A stretch of DNA of 64,000 nucleotides. It comes from Dermanyssus gallinae. Its lineage: Eukaryota > Arthropoda > Arachnida > Mesostigmata > Dermanyssidae. The DNA lies in NCBI GenBank assembly GCA_003439945.1, contig QVRM01005676.1, positions 62,001 to 126,000 on the forward strand, in the 5' to 3' direction. The first letter of the stretch is position 1, and every line of letters begins with the position of its first letter. The notes below the pieces were generated by a model. The model ran no database searches. It was not told where the DNA came from and was given only the letters and a program-made list of their open reading frames with translations. A program made the position numbers and the translations under genes. Positions 36,100-49,567 of this stretch are shown piece after piece.

Positions 36100-39000
36100 T
36101 TGCTGCTGCTGTTGTTGCTGCTGCTGCTGTTGCTGCTGCTGTTGTTGTTGTTGTTGCTGTTGCTGCTGCTGTTGTTGTTGCTGTTGTTGTTGCTGTTGTT
36201 GTTGCTGCTGCTGCTGCTGCTGTGATAACTGCTGCTGTGGTTGTTGAATACTGAGCGGCGTTTGGCTAGCGATGGTGAATAGCTGGCCTCCAATTGACAC
36301 CGGGATAAGTTGCTGCCCGTGAGGGCTCTGTATCTGAATGTGCTGCCCGCCTCCAGCGCCCGCCATGGTAATTGTGGCGTTTTGGCCGATGCGGACAGGT
36401 TGAGCACCCTTCGGTATCGTGACCTGCTGTACAGACGAAGCGGCAGCGGCACCACCACCACCGCCGCCGCCGCCGCCGCCCTGCACAGTGGGTCTTGACA
36501 CGACCACCTGAGCTCCGCCCGCACCTTGCTGCACGCTTCCGAGGTTGGTCGTACTTGTTGTGGTCATCTGGCTGACAGGAACAACCTGCGCCAATGATGA
36601 AGCTGACACCTCCTGAGGATTCACCGCACTCGCACGCTGATCTGGTACCTGCATACAACCGAGTGTGTGGATAAAGATGCAGATCACACACAAAAAGCGC
36701 CGTCGTTAGGTAGAAGCGTGCAGTGCGGTTACAGAACAACACCAACAACCACTCTCCCCACACAGAGGCTTACATGAGGAGGTAGTCGTATCGTAGACAA
36801 GTCAATTGTACACTCGCTGGCGACCAGCAGCTTGTCATAAAGGGGTACCGATACCCTATGACTAATGGCTATATAATAAAGCAGAAACGTGACGTTTCTC
36901 GATGAGCATAACTCTAAGGCGTAAAGCACAGCGATTTTACGGTCAATGGTATCAGGTCAGTGAATTTGACTTTTCATTGTACACTAGATTACTGTGATCC
37001 AGTTACCATGATATGTGGAGAAGTTTGTATCAATCCAGTTTGTGAGCGACACAAAATAGGTTTCAGGTGAGCAAATAAAAATAGACGATATTCACATTTG
37101 TTACTTGCAATCGCCAAAGAATCAGCATCATCGACTCAGCATGCAAATTCCCAGCGGTCAATATCTGGTATATTTGCTCGATTGAAATATAGGACTTTAA
37201 GTTCTATGTTTCAATTGAGCCCACCCAAAATAATGTCGCATTGTTTTGGATGATTGGGCGAAAACCTCTAGTCTTATCGCTATTTGAGCTGACATAACAC
37301 AATACACATACCTGTTGTGACTGCATCTTAACTTGTTGCACAACTTGAGCAACCTTTGCGTTGGCAATCTTTTGTGGCGACACTACGGTATCTCCCGTTG
37401 ACAGACCAGTAAGCTGAGAGCCGTGGAACACTGTCTGCCCCGGAGATAGCTGATTGATTTGGTGCTGCTGCGGTATCTGCAGCTGGACCGTCTGGTGGTG
37501 TGGTTGATGCACGGCCGTTTGCGATGCTGAGACCTGCACTTGTTGTACTTGTACAAGCTGTTGTTGTTGTTGCTGTGCTTGTTGTTGTTGTTGTTGTTGT
37601 TGTTGTTGCTGGTGCTGCTGCTGCAGGGATTTGCCAACTTGAGACGTGGGGCTTGCCAGTGAGATGCCTTGTTGTTGGGTTTGCGATGGTGTTTGTGGAG
37701 CACTCTGCTGTTGCTGTTGTGGTTGTTGCTGCTGCTGTTTTGGCTTTGGCGCAATGGGAAGTGGGCCCTTCTGGGTGGGGGTGGTGGGCGTTACTGCCGG
37801 AGCTGGTGAGGCTGTAGGAGGCACAACGACTCCCGCCGTAAGGGCTGCCTGTGCCCCTGCCGTAGCGGCCTGCGGCATGCATGCGATCTGCGTTCCCTGT
37901 GGGGTCTACAATCACCGAAAGTAGTTTATCAGCAGGTTACACACGCTACGCGCCTAATAGATACGACCATTCTTGATAGCTATTCGGTGACTAAAGACAA
38001 CGTATAAACCATTCGAACGCACACTGCGTCCGTCTACAGTAAGTACACCGCAAAAACATGCATGAGAGCGCTTACAGAACACCCATTGAGAACGGGATTT
38101 CAGAAGCTGCCTAGCGAACGGTTTAACGTTGAACTACTCAATGGTTGGACTTTGGGCAGATCGAACAAACGGGCTTAACCACAAATCTGCATTGATTCTA
38201 CCTGCAAACAGTTTGGGAGGCGATATACGACGGCCTACAACATTAGGTGATGCGTCAGGCAAGAAGGGACATCACCTAGAGTTTCCGCTTCTACCAAGGA
38301 AACTCTTAGAGGATCAAGCGGGAATTGGCAGGCACCTGATGCAGGTGAACATCGACGGTTTTCAGGGTTGCAGGGAAGGAAAGGTTGGTTATTACGAAAA
38401 AAGGTTTTTCGAGACTACTACAGGCAGGGCACCACGACTATGAGGATGACTGCCAGCAACGTTATGGCAGGGACCCACGGGCCCCATCAATTAGCCGAAC
38501 CCTTACCATGATCGTTACTCGACGCGTCTTAAGCACTTCGCCGAGACTGCCCGCCTGCATTAAATTCAAGTCAGCAGACAGCGAGTGTGTTATGTATTAG
38601 TACGAGGAAAACGTCGCAGATATCGTAACATAGACTAGGTTCGATCACTTTCACCGTCGATCGTATCGCGCAGTCGAGTGTAATGTACGACACGCTTAAG
38701 TTTCCTGTTTTAGTTCACTACATCTCATCCATCAGAAACCAGGCCCATCTCCGTCTAAATCGTCTGCCTATTTAAGCATCAATTCGTTCTGTGCTCTTGC
38801 GCTCATAGATCTGGAGGGCAGTAGCCACTGTAACTAATGGACGCCTACAATTGAGTAACAAACCTGCGTTAACAACAACTCGGACGGTTGCATAGTAGCC
38901 AACTTCGGGAGCCTGCCCTGTTATTTCCACCCTACCCCGGAGAAACCATCCACTTCGTTCTATTACGCCCCCCCCTTCCCGCCCCTTAGTTTTCTTCCCT

Positions 39001-42000
39001 TAGTCCTACCCCTCCCTCACCTCGAAAACAACGCTCGAAATACGCGACTGCTTGCCGCAAGCGCATTCATTCCACGCCCGATCGTCATTCAATGAGCACA
39101 TAGCATGTTATTATGTTATGTCATCTGCTGTTCGTTGTTAGTATTCGACGACGCAACACTAGTAGTAGTAGTTCGGGTTCAGCCGAGACAGCCGAGCTCG
39201 CAACGCACCTGTGTGGCGATCTGTATCGTGGGCTGTTGCGGCGCCAGCTGATGATGGTGTCCCGTCGTAGCGATGTTTACAATCTGCCCGTTTGGCAGCT
39301 GTATGAGCTGGCACGACGGTTGGGCGGGCGCCAACGTGGGCTGCGGTGCCGGAGCGGTGATGGCGATCAGCTGTCCGGACGGCGTCGCAAAGATCTGCTG
39401 GGTCGTCTGCGGCGGAGGCGTCGGCTGTAACGTATGCTGAAGCTGATTCAGCTGCTGAAGCTGCTGAAGTTGGTTAAGCTGTGCAACAAGCGGCTGGGCG
39501 GCAGCTGCAGCGGCGGCGGCCCGGGGTCCGCCAGCCGCCTGCACTGCTGCTGCCGCTGCTTGTGGGTTGGCCGCATTGACACCCGGTGCCCCTGTCGCCT
39601 GATCGATCGCACCGCCCAACTGTTGCTGCTGCTGTGGTTGGGGCTGTTGTTGTTGCTGCTGCTGCTGCTGCTGAACGATCGCCTGCAGGATGGCCTGCTG
39701 TTGGAGAGCGGCTAAAATTTGTTGCTGTTGTTGAACCTGCAGGAAGTGGGCGAGCGTATTCGCGTACAGACCGCCGTTGGGCTGAGCCACCATCTGCACG
39801 CCTCCGCCCGCACCGGCGGGCAGCTGAATCAGCTGAGGTGTACCGTTGGCTCCTGGCACGATGATCTGTTGACCCGGTTGCGCTGTACCACGACAAACAG
39901 CATTCAATTAGTAACGGGGGAGATAAAGCGCGCGCGCAAGAGAGACAGAGAGAGAGAGATCATGTATTAGGAAAGATAATGATAGGTCGAGGGGGGGGAG
40001 GGATAACATTTGCAGAGGTGTGGGCGGTCTGCCTATTTGATTTGAGCCGGTTGCCCTTAGACGCGAAAGCGGTACGGGTATAACTACTAATTAATAGTTC
40101 GGCAATGATTCGAAGTATATATGAAAACAACAAATAAATGAACACAGCAATACGTATGTACGTATACACATGTTGTTCGCCCGCTACGCCGCTGTTCTGC
40201 CGAAGCACCATACATATCCATACATCTCCAGTTCGTCTAAGTGTTTCAACTTGGAACTAAATTGACAGTATCATAATAGTGACTGGGGTGACCTATGCTA
40301 TTCATTATGAACTAACCCAGCATGAGACCAGCTGCGTTTTGCAGAAGCTGCGGCTGCGAGGCCGCGATGACGAAGGGCTGCTGTTGTGGTTGTGGCTGTG
40401 AAGCGACTGTCTGTCCGGGCTGGGCAGTTGCAATGGTGATCTGCTGTTGCTGCCCTGGGCCCAACAGGTGGTGGTGTTGTTGTTGCTGGTGCTGCTGCTG
40501 AGACTGTGCTTGAGTCGCGGGCTGGGTCGCCAGCTGCAATTGTATATTTGCCAGCTGTTGGCCCACAGTCGCCTGTTGCGTCGTCGCAACTTGTTCGCCG
40601 GCTTGTTGCAACAGCTGCTGAGCGATCTGGAATGAGGCGACGCAGACTCTGCGTAAGTAACAATGGCGCAATCTCATCGCAAGCTGCAACAAGGAACGAC
40701 CGACTGAAGAATGAACCGCGTGTGTTCACTCATAACTGAGAGGCCGGATTACCTCGGCCGCAAGCCGTTGTCAAACCAATTAATGTTTGTCTATAGACAT
40801 AAATCTATTTCTTTCTATCTATTTATTTGTGTGCCATAGATGCAGGACAACTCAAGTGCGACACTAGCCAGCTGATGGGGTCAGCACATGAAGATCCAAA
40901 GATTTCCAGCCGCCGCCGGCAAAAAAAACTACCAGCAATGATCAATTAAGGCCAATTGCAGAGCTGCATATGAACCTGACTAATGATGTCAGGATGGAAA
41001 TGAAAGAAAAGCCAAAAACAATAAACAACGTTACGTAACTTCATCATCGTACTGCAACTACTCACTTCATAGAGAGGATTTCGAGGCAAGCCATAAGAGA
41101 AAGTCGGGGAGGAATGCGGGTTTAGTCATATAGAAGAAATGAGCGCTTCGAGCGTTTTAATGTTTACACATGAGTACTAAGCTAAGCGGATACGTTAAAA
41201 GCATAAACAAAGTGCGTCGTTCCTAAATCTTATACGATATTACTTCGCGTCCAGGTATACAAAACATACTGTTTGCTGCTGGATTTGCGGTGACGGTTGT
41301 TGTTGCTGCTGTTGCTGTTGCTGCTGCTGTTGGGCTGTCTGGACAGCTTGCAGCTGTAAGCCCGCGTTGGCTGTAGCGGCCGCCGCCGCTGTGGCCTGTA
41401 CCTGAGTATTAACCTGATTGAGAGCAATCTGTTGCTGAAGAGCCTGCAGTTGTTGTTGCTGCTGCTGCTGTTGCTGTTGTTGTTGCTGTTGCTGCTGCTG
41501 TTGTTGTTGTTGTTGTTGCTGCTGTTGACTGTTGGTAGCCGCATGTTGCACGATTTGCTGCAGTGTCATCTGTTGTCCAGCGGTTGTTGCTAAGTGGGCA
41601 CCCATAGGACTGACTTGGTGCTGAAGCGCTGTCGTTTGTTGTAGGTGCAGTTGCTGTTGTTGTTGCTGTTGCTGTTGCTGCTGTTGTTGCTGCTGCTGCT
41701 GCTGTTGTTGCTGTTGTTGCTGCTGCTGGTCTATATGCGAAATAAGCTGTTGCTGACTCAGCTGCGGACTAATATGTTGCTGCTGCTGCTGTTGTTGTTG
41801 CTGCAAATGTATCTGTTGCAGCTGCTGCTGTTGTTGTTGTTGGTGCTGCTGGTGATGATGTTGTAGCTGATGCTGTTGTTGCGCTTGCTGATCAGCTGTT
41901 GTTGCCAACTGAACCGCCTGTTGCTGTGGTGGTGGTTGTTGTTGCTGCTGCTGCTGCGAGGGCAATGTAGCTTGTTGTTGTTGTTGCTGCTGCTGCTGCA

Positions 42001-44195
42001 CGTTCGCGCTGAAGCTGTCCATCGATTGTGATGCACTGCTGGCCAAGATGGTTCACCTGCGTTAGTTGGCCATGACTGACCGATCCGGCCTGGCCTGCCT
42101 GGAGGACAACCTGCGTGCTTAGTGGCAAATGTTGTTGACCTAGCTGCTGTTGCTGTTGTTGTTGTTGCTGCTGCTGCTGCTGCGCTTGTTGCTGACTTGT
42201 TACACCAACCAGCTGCTGGTGTTGTTGCATTCCCACGGGCTGTCCGTTGACCACCTGCTGCTGTTGTTGTTGTTGCTGTTGCTGCAGTTGTTGTTGAGCA
42301 TCTATCTGCTGCTGCGGTACAAGCTGTGCTTGTTGTTGTTGTTGTTGCACAGCCAACTGTTGACTATGCATCTGTTGTGGCTGCAGTTGCTGACCCGTCT
42401 GCTGGCCATTCTGCAACTGCATTTGTGATGTGCTTGGCCATCTTGGAGTTGCTGAACTTGCTGAGCGCCGAGTGGCTGTTGCTGCTGCTGCTGCTTGTTG
42501 CTGTTGCGGTGTTTGCTGTGATGCTCCATTGATGTGCATATGTTGACCCTGGTCGTCGAGGATCGACAGGTGACCCGTAGCCGTCACCTGTTGACCACCG
42601 CCTTGACTCAGCTGGCCCAGCGTGGCTTGCAGTGTCGCCTGATCGAGGTGGCCCAGGCTGAGCGTCTGTTGGGGCTGGCCGCCGCCCACTCCGCCCACGT
42701 GATTCCCGTGCGACTGCAGCAGCTGGTTGCATTCGAGCAACTGCGCCAGCTGTGCCTAAACAACCACCAGTTTCGACCGTTTTCCGAACAGACAGCAAAC
42801 CCAAGTTAACACAAAACGCACATGTTAGCAGCATTCGATATCAGATATGTGCTATGTGTCGTATATGTGTATGTGTGTGTGTGCATGTGCAGCATATGGG
42901 AAAAGCGCATCAGGTTTGTCGGCGAGTGCGCAAACGCTGTGTAGCACTTTGGCAAGGTCTGGCTAATTTATTTTGGGGTGACATCTGCCTGCCACTCGCA
43001 CTTGCTCTCTCTCTATCTCTATATATCTATCTATATATATATCTCTCTCTCTTGCTCTCTAGTAAGCTCTTCAGCTTCTACCACCTCCAATTGCTTTGCA
43101 TCCCGCTGTCAGTGTCAGAGCACTCGTCTGGCTCGTCTCTCCCAAAAAATTCGACGTACCTGCGTAGCTGTGTGGGTTGGGTCGTCATATTGCTGCGTGG
43201 TGTACTGTCCACCAGCACCGGCCTGCTGGAGCTGTTGGCTGAACGCGTCCCCAGCGAGAAGTCCCATCCCATCGACGGTGGTTGCAGATCCATCATGCTG
43301 CTGTGTTCGGGTTACGTCGTAGCTGCCCTGCTCGAAACTTTTTTGGCCAAATGACGTCCGAAAACGGGAGGCACACACAAACACATAAAGAGCACGCAGT
43401 TTAGCTGGTTTAGTCTAGTACCCTCTTCCTCTTCTCTTTCAACAGTATGGAGCATACAGCGAGTATATAAGCGCATATTATAGAGTATACAGCGTGTATA
43501 TGAGCGAAAGAAACAGTGAACTAAAATACAAATGTCGCCTGTCGCACGTACACGTTACGTCTGCCTATCATAAAACAACTATAAGCAGCTACTTTCAACT
43601 CCAATCCAAGCCCGTAAACGGCTTACGGAAAAGTGGATCTTGTCGGTGTTGAAGGTGACTGGCCGAGCCAAAATCGGAATAGAGTCCCCCGCAACTCGTG
43701 ACGTCGCAAGACCGTGACTCTGCGCTCTATTAGTCCCCGATAACATCAATGAATCTTACTCTGTTAACTCATAGTCATTTCTAGTGTTGTTTTTTTTAAT
43801 AGCAAAACGTTGTCGGGCGGAGTGCTTAGTCGAGCTTGCAGCATGTAGGGGACGGGAGGACGGGCGGGCGGGCGGATTGAAACATGATGTGATGCCATGT
43901 GTCTCGCTCGCAGAACGTACTGTGTCTGACTCTGGTAGACGCCGGTGGAGTTTCCGCCGGCCGTCGCAAGCTTAAACTGTTCGTGTTGGCCAAATTCATG
44001 CGTAGACAGTGTCGCCTGCACTGGATCGATGGCGGAGCCGATTGTGGCAGTTGTGCCTAGCTGTCCAGTGCTGAGTTGCGTCTGCTGTGCTTGTGGTGGA
44101 ACTTGTTGCTGCTGCTGCTGCTGTTGTTGTTGTTGTGACCCGCATTGCTGGAGTTGCCGGATGACGTCCGTGTAAGCGTCCTGCGTTTGCGACAT
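32452..44195 (-). CDS. pdm3: POU class VI homeodomain transcription factor, giant Gln-rich
   Basis: A nuclear DNA-binding regulator of the POU6F (Brn-5) family. Nine exons: 44195-43921, 43322-43160, 42755-41270, 40626-40317, 39882-39209, 37905-37312, 36648-34101, 33490-33191 and 32846-32452. All are GT-AG with matching phases, for about 2,247 aa. POU-specific domain at about residues 2027-2101: DGINLEEIKNFARAFKMRRL, SLGLTQTQVGMLLSATEGP, AICRFEKLDITPKSAQKIKP. Homeodomain at about 2126-2183: KRKRRTSFAPSAINILNAYF, ending EVVRVWFCNKRQTLKNN. Phe after RRTS and the ILNAYF block are class VI marks. Everything N-terminal is a glutamine-rich, presumably activating region. Tandem sumoylation-type sites VKSE and IKIE lie in exon 7. 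The ATG at 44195 has an upstream in-frame TAG. Exon 3 is 1,486 nt between two phase-0 junctions, so it holds one base too many (see findings). Family members outside arthropods are far shorter. Confidence 0.93.
33191..33490 (-). other. pdm3: pdm3 exon 8, POU-specific domain
   Basis: The acceptor is GGACTTGCAG at 33500-33491 and the donor GTAAGC at 33190. It completes a codon split 1+2 with exon 7 (V) and 1+2 with exon 9 (D), so the protein runs through without gap. The whole POU-specific domain is on this single exon. The linker to the homeodomain ends CEVVDLPDSAVDSNKK. Confidence 0.9.
36057..36223 (-). repeat. Longest polyglutamine tract of pdm3 (mixed CAG/CAA)
   Basis: Within exon 7, about 55 consecutive glutamine codons, written as an irregular mixture of CAG and CAA. 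Other long Gln runs lie at about 41454-41526, 41647-41729, 42144-42190, 34690-34900 and 37556-37622. Confidence 0.9.
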
Positions 44196-47100
44196 TCCGC
44201 GCCTCCAAGCGACCTACGTAGCAGGGCATGCGAAACAACGCTGCCGGCTCTGCTGTCTCGGCTCAGTCGACCGATCACGGCCTATCGTCGGCCTCAGCAG
44301 CCTCGGTCGCGCTGCACCTATGGTTTTCGCAAATTGCAGAGACGAGATCATTTGTTTGTTAATACAAAGTACAGCAAACACACATACACATATAGCGGTA
44401 AACGGTAAACAGCGAATGTTAAGAACCAACGCATCGTACGCTAGGCAATCTAGGTATCTTTTGTGTAGTTACATCAAGTACGATATTTACAGCTCAAGCA
44501 CGCTTGTATACACACATATACACACATAGTAATAATGCTACAGTAGTTAGTCTCTAGGAGAAATAAAGTGCTAGCCTATGCCACTGGCCTGGATCTGTAT
44601 TCGGCAATCTGCTCTCCATCCATGTACTGGCTTTTTTTTAATAGCAAATTTATGAAATTTATATGTACGTATGTAAATATATACATGTAGATAGATGGTC
44701 AAGCTGCGTAGCAGTATTGCATAGACCGAAAGAGGTAAATAATAAATGCCGATTAACGCGTTATGAACGTATCCAGAGTATTGCGTCTGTGGTGGGAATA
44801 GGGGAAGGTAGGGTGGAGGGGTCATAACAAACTGGTAGAATAAGTCGTTGGAAACCACAATCACGAGAGACATAAACACGTTCCACGCAACTTGGCATAC
44901 AACAAAACGTGAAATCTCAACAAGCTTGTCACGTCGATCACATCGGTATCTCTAAGTTGCTAAAATATTGAAACCTAGTCAGCTGTATTCCAGCAACTAA
45001 GGTAATCCTTAAGATAATACTAATAATCAGTAAATACAGTAGCATTATTCATCACAAGCTGTCGAAGAAATCACAGCGAAAGAAAAGTCACTGAGAACGA
45101 CATTTACAAAATGTGCCATAAAGCGCTTACGAGCGCATGGCTACGGTGTCCAAGCCACTGATCGTGATGTTTGTATGGTTGATCACAGCGGTACCGACGA
45201 GGTCAAGCCTGGTATTTCGTTCTTTGTACCCTATATCCGTTGGCAATTCACCATCACCAGACAGTGTAACCAATTCATTTTCCATCATTTCCACAACTCT
45301 AACAAAGACTACGACCACCGTTTCCAGGTAACTCTCTTTCTCAACGCCAATGGCCGGATGTCAATTGTCACCACACCACGGAATGGGATACGTAGATTTC
45401 TAGCGAATTACCCATAGTTGCAGTGGTAGTTACCGCTGCTAGCAAATCCGGGTCCGAACATCTTGCCACAAACGCAACGATCAATCGATGAACCGGACCG
45501 CCAAGCAAGATACTACTAATAGCGAGCTCTGTCTGCCGTAGTAGAAGTACTACGATACCAGCACAGATCGTACAACTAACTGCAGTAAGGAAAAATGAAC
45601 ACACAGCAACAAAAAAGAAACAATTATTCTCACATATAAACGGCACAGACAGAAGAGTCACAGAGAATCTAAACAGAAATGTCTTGTGTGAATGTGGGGA
45701 GAGGGAGGGGTATGTCTCTGGATGTGAGCGTATGGGGGTGTGTGGTGCCTGTGTTTGTGTGCATCTGTCTGGGTAATGTGTCCTGGGTACGTGCAGTTGA
45801 TGGGGGTACGACGACAAATCAAAGACTCTCTATGGAGCTATGTGTTCGTGTTGCACCAAAGTCGAGGCTATGCTACTGGAGAGCTACACCACCGGGGAAC
45901 TAGGATTATGGAACGACTAGGTTTTTCCGCATCCTCCACATTTGCCTCCCTGCCCCCCCCCCTCTCCAGGAGAAGACTGGAACTGTGACGACACGGAGAA
46001 AAAACGAAAGGGAAAAGGGAGGGCGAGAAAAATAAAAAAAAAGGTAAAGAGGGGAGAGAGAGAGAGAGGAATAAGTACGATACGGCACCCATTAGGTCAA
46101 ACGTCGGTCGGAAACGCGTCGAACAGTTGTGTGCGCATGATGGCGTTTCGCTAACAGTATCACGACCAGATCAACAGCAGCAGCAGCAGCACAAACAAAC
46201 AAACAGATTCAGAGATAGAACAACGACAATTCGACGCAATGATCGAACACAATGACGCCCACCGTCGCTTCTGTCCGCTGCCCTTCCAGCAGCTGGCTAG
46301 ACGCCTCCCTGTCCTGCCTGATCACATCTGAGTATTAGAATTGGCACCGACGGAGCGGACGACAATCCATCTATTTGTCTGTTACTCTCGACATAACAAT
46401 GATGATGATAACGGGGATGAGGATGAAGATGATGACGATGTTGCTGCTGCTGTTATTGATGAGGCTGTCGATGATTAAACTGTAGAGTTGGTTAAACGCT
46501 CGATTGACGAAGACGATCGTTAGTTCGTAAGTACTACTAGAGTAGATAACTACTTGATAATTACTTCGTTCCGACATCATCATCAGACCGATGATGACTA
46601 CGACTGCGACTGCGACCCCGACCAGTCAGACAGGCAGACAAACAGAGCAACGAAAAACAACAACGAAACAAAATGACCACCAATCTCCACCTGCCACTTT
46701 CGAGCCCAACGTTCCACACCACCACTGACGCTAGTGCAGGTTCTGCTGCAGACTTCTGGACACCATGCAGATCGACACAACATTTCCTCGTCATGATCAT
46801 CACAATATCGCGCTTAGAAGGGTGCCACTACACAAGCCATCACTCAGTTCTGTAGCGGGTGCCAGCCACAATCGACAGACCGACAAGAGTTTCGGACTGG
46901 TGGCGAAGCCCCCGGGACAGTGGTCGATCCCATCTGCAACGTTCTGGGGGAAGTAGCGGATGGATCAATCATCGCTATTTACCGTCGTCGACATATTTAT
47001 TCGTCGATATTTATCGTCGTTTCCAGACGGAGCAACTAAACGAGCGACGGTAGGCATCCGATACGACGGGCTACTACAGACCAAGACGACGACGACGACG

Positions 47101-48235
47101 ATGACGAAAAAAATCCTCAAAGATATCTCGCGCAAATACACGATTGCCCCCGCCCCGTCATTCCGTCAGCAGTCTAGTTGGCTTAGTTAGCTCTGTATGT
47201 GTATATATGCGGGAGTACATGCAAATACATATATGCTGGAGTATATGCACATACATAAATGCGGAACTACATACAGCATATATGCGGGACTCCGTGTGGT
47301 TCTATGGGCGTATGGGTCTCCGTATGATGGGTCGATGGGCGTATGTATGTGCAGATTCGTATTCATCTGCCCTCGCAGTCAGTACAGCCCGCAAGCACCG
47401 CAAGCAACCACCACTATAATACAACGACAGAGAATGCAATGCAATAATGTCGTCGACGTTTGGAACGCAGCAATAGCGCGGGCGGGCGGACGGAACGGAC
47501 GGACCGACGTACGGACAAATTAATGGCCCGATGGGGGTGTTGTGCAAAATTGTGGAATGGAATAGCAGCCGGGGAGGGGGGGGTGGAGGGGGCGATGCGA
47601 GTCAAGTCGACCCGAAGCAGCAAACAATAACGAAGCTACACAGCCAACCAGACGGGAGGCAGGCGTCCCGTGCCGTTTCATCCACCACCACCACAACAAC
47701 AACAACAACAACAATAACAAGCGCAACCGACGACGACGACTAAATTATGTTAATGCTCGTCTCTCATCAGCGTCGTGTTTGCTGGCGGGACACGTTGTTA
47801 CGCGACACGTACGTCATGGTGCACCACCTATCCACACGTCACGAGCGGCGGCGGCGGCGGCGGCAGGACGACGCCGATGATCGACACACATGAGTCTGAC
47901 GACGACCTGAGATCACGTCGAATCCTCTCGACTCGAAAGCCAGCAAACAGCACATCTACAAACAACACCATTCAACGACGACCACAACACAGCAGCAGCA
48001 GCAGCGCCGCCGCTACCACATACATCCATGCATACACGCGCAGCTTAGCTCCGCTCAGCTCGCTAGCTAGCTGTAGCTGCAGCAGCGAACCTCAGGCCTA
48101 ACTCGCCAGTAGCGCCACCACCACCACCACCACCGCCGCCATCATGATATTCGTCGTCGCCGCAGCCACCGTCGCCTCCTCCACCACCACCGCCACCACC
48201 ACCACCATTACCGCCATCATGATCATTTTGAACAT

Positions 48236-48289
48236 CATCATAATCATCATTGGCATCATAATCATCATTGGCATCATAATCATCATTAG
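48236..48289. repeat. 18-bp tandem repeat, three copies
   Basis: CATCATAATCATCATTGG occurs at 48236-48253 and 48254-48271, and with one change (ending TTAG) at 48272-48289, within a larger ATC-rich tract. Confidence 0.9.
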
Positions 48290-49272
48290 CATCATCATCG
48301 TTGTCGTCGTCGTCGGCCTCATCAACATTACTTTTCCTCCTCCACCTCCTCCTCCTCAACGCCATCACGGCCGCCATAAACGCGCCCCCCGCCCACCATC
48401 GTCAGAGGAAGAGGCAGACCATCGAGACCATCAAGACCATCAACAACAACATCAGCGGCGGTTGCGGCTGAGGCTGAACCAGCAGCGCCATGACCATCAC
48501 CACCGACCGCGCCACCACGATCATCATTACAGAGGGGAAATAAGGGCGAAAGAGGACGAGAGTGACTGAGAGAAGAAGGAATAGAGAAGATGCTTACAGA
48601 GAGCCGCCGGGTGAATCAACCGACAGAGCAGCCGCAGCAGCAGCAGCAGCAGCATTATGCCTCCGACCAGCCTCCGGCCAGAGTAGTAGCGACGACGCCC
48701 GCGAGACGTTTGCTTCGAGCGGCGCTGCCACAGTCGTCGTCGTCGTCGTCGTCGCCGCCTCTGCTGACTCGGCCGCTCGAACAGAGCAGAACAAACAGTG
48801 GGTGGCTGTGGCGGCTCGGGGCGCCCCTTCTACTGGCGGCGGAGCACCGCCAACCAAGCCGATAACCAACCATGTTGTTGTTGCTGCTGCTGCAGACTGA
48901 CTGAGTGTCTAACGTCTAAAGGAGGAAGGCAGGCAGGGAGGTAACTAGATGGTTAGAAGCGAGGTTGGTTCGTGAGTGGGGGGCGCTGCTGGCTGGTCTA
49001 CTATGACAGCTACAGCTAGATATTAGATGAACGCGCCTCCTCTTCCCGTGATCTTCCTGCGTGTGCTAATATCATCGAAGTTTGACCAGCAGACACATAT
49101 ATATATAACAGGCACATTTGGCTGCCTCAATGCGGAACCTCACACCTCGCTGCGAACTAATCAACTTTAAAGCACCACATGTAGATAGGTTACTGACTAG
49201 TGTCCTAGTCACACGTAAATAAAGTGAGAATACAATTCCTATGCAACAAGCACACACACGTATATATATATA

Positions 49273-49567
49273 TTTTTTTTTTTTTTAACGCTTTGACAAC
49301 TACATTTTAGACGCTCGTAATGGGCTAAGTTGCCTGTGGCACGATAGCGTCTAAATGCATCTATCGTCATCGCGTTCTCGTACTGGAATTATATAGGCTT
49401 TCTCCAGCAGAGGTATGTAGCAGCAAGGCAATGACAACCACGTCCAACAAATTCTACCAGCACGGCCAGGGCTCGAACTAGCGATGTTTTGCTAACCGTG
49501 GTTGCCATGGCAACGCCCCGTTTTTCGAAACGGTGCGTTTAGCCGCCTAAGCACCGCCTGCTACACA
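49273..49567 (-). mobile_element. tRNA-derived SINE-like retroposon with poly(A) tail
   Basis: On the minus strand the element ends with 14 A residues (plus-strand T run 49273-49286). It contains AGTTCGAGCC (plus 49470-49479), a match to the RNA polymerase III B box GWTCRANNC. An A-box-like TAGCAGGCGG is near its 5' end (about 49563-49554). Length is about 295 bp and there is no open frame. I infer a tRNA-derived short interspersed element. The A-to-B spacing is longer than in a plain tRNA, so the head is not a clean tRNA gene. Confidence 0.5.

Noticed and set aside
34677..36254. Long plus-strand Leu/Val/Ala frames opposite pdm3
   Set aside because: Antisense readings of CAG/CAA tracts give poly-Leu, poly-Val and poly-Ala; no independent evidence of a gene.
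48063..48900. Open frames with poly-Ile, poly-Asp and poly-Ala
   Set aside because: Translations of ATC/GAT and GGC/GCA repeats in all frames; no unique sequence.
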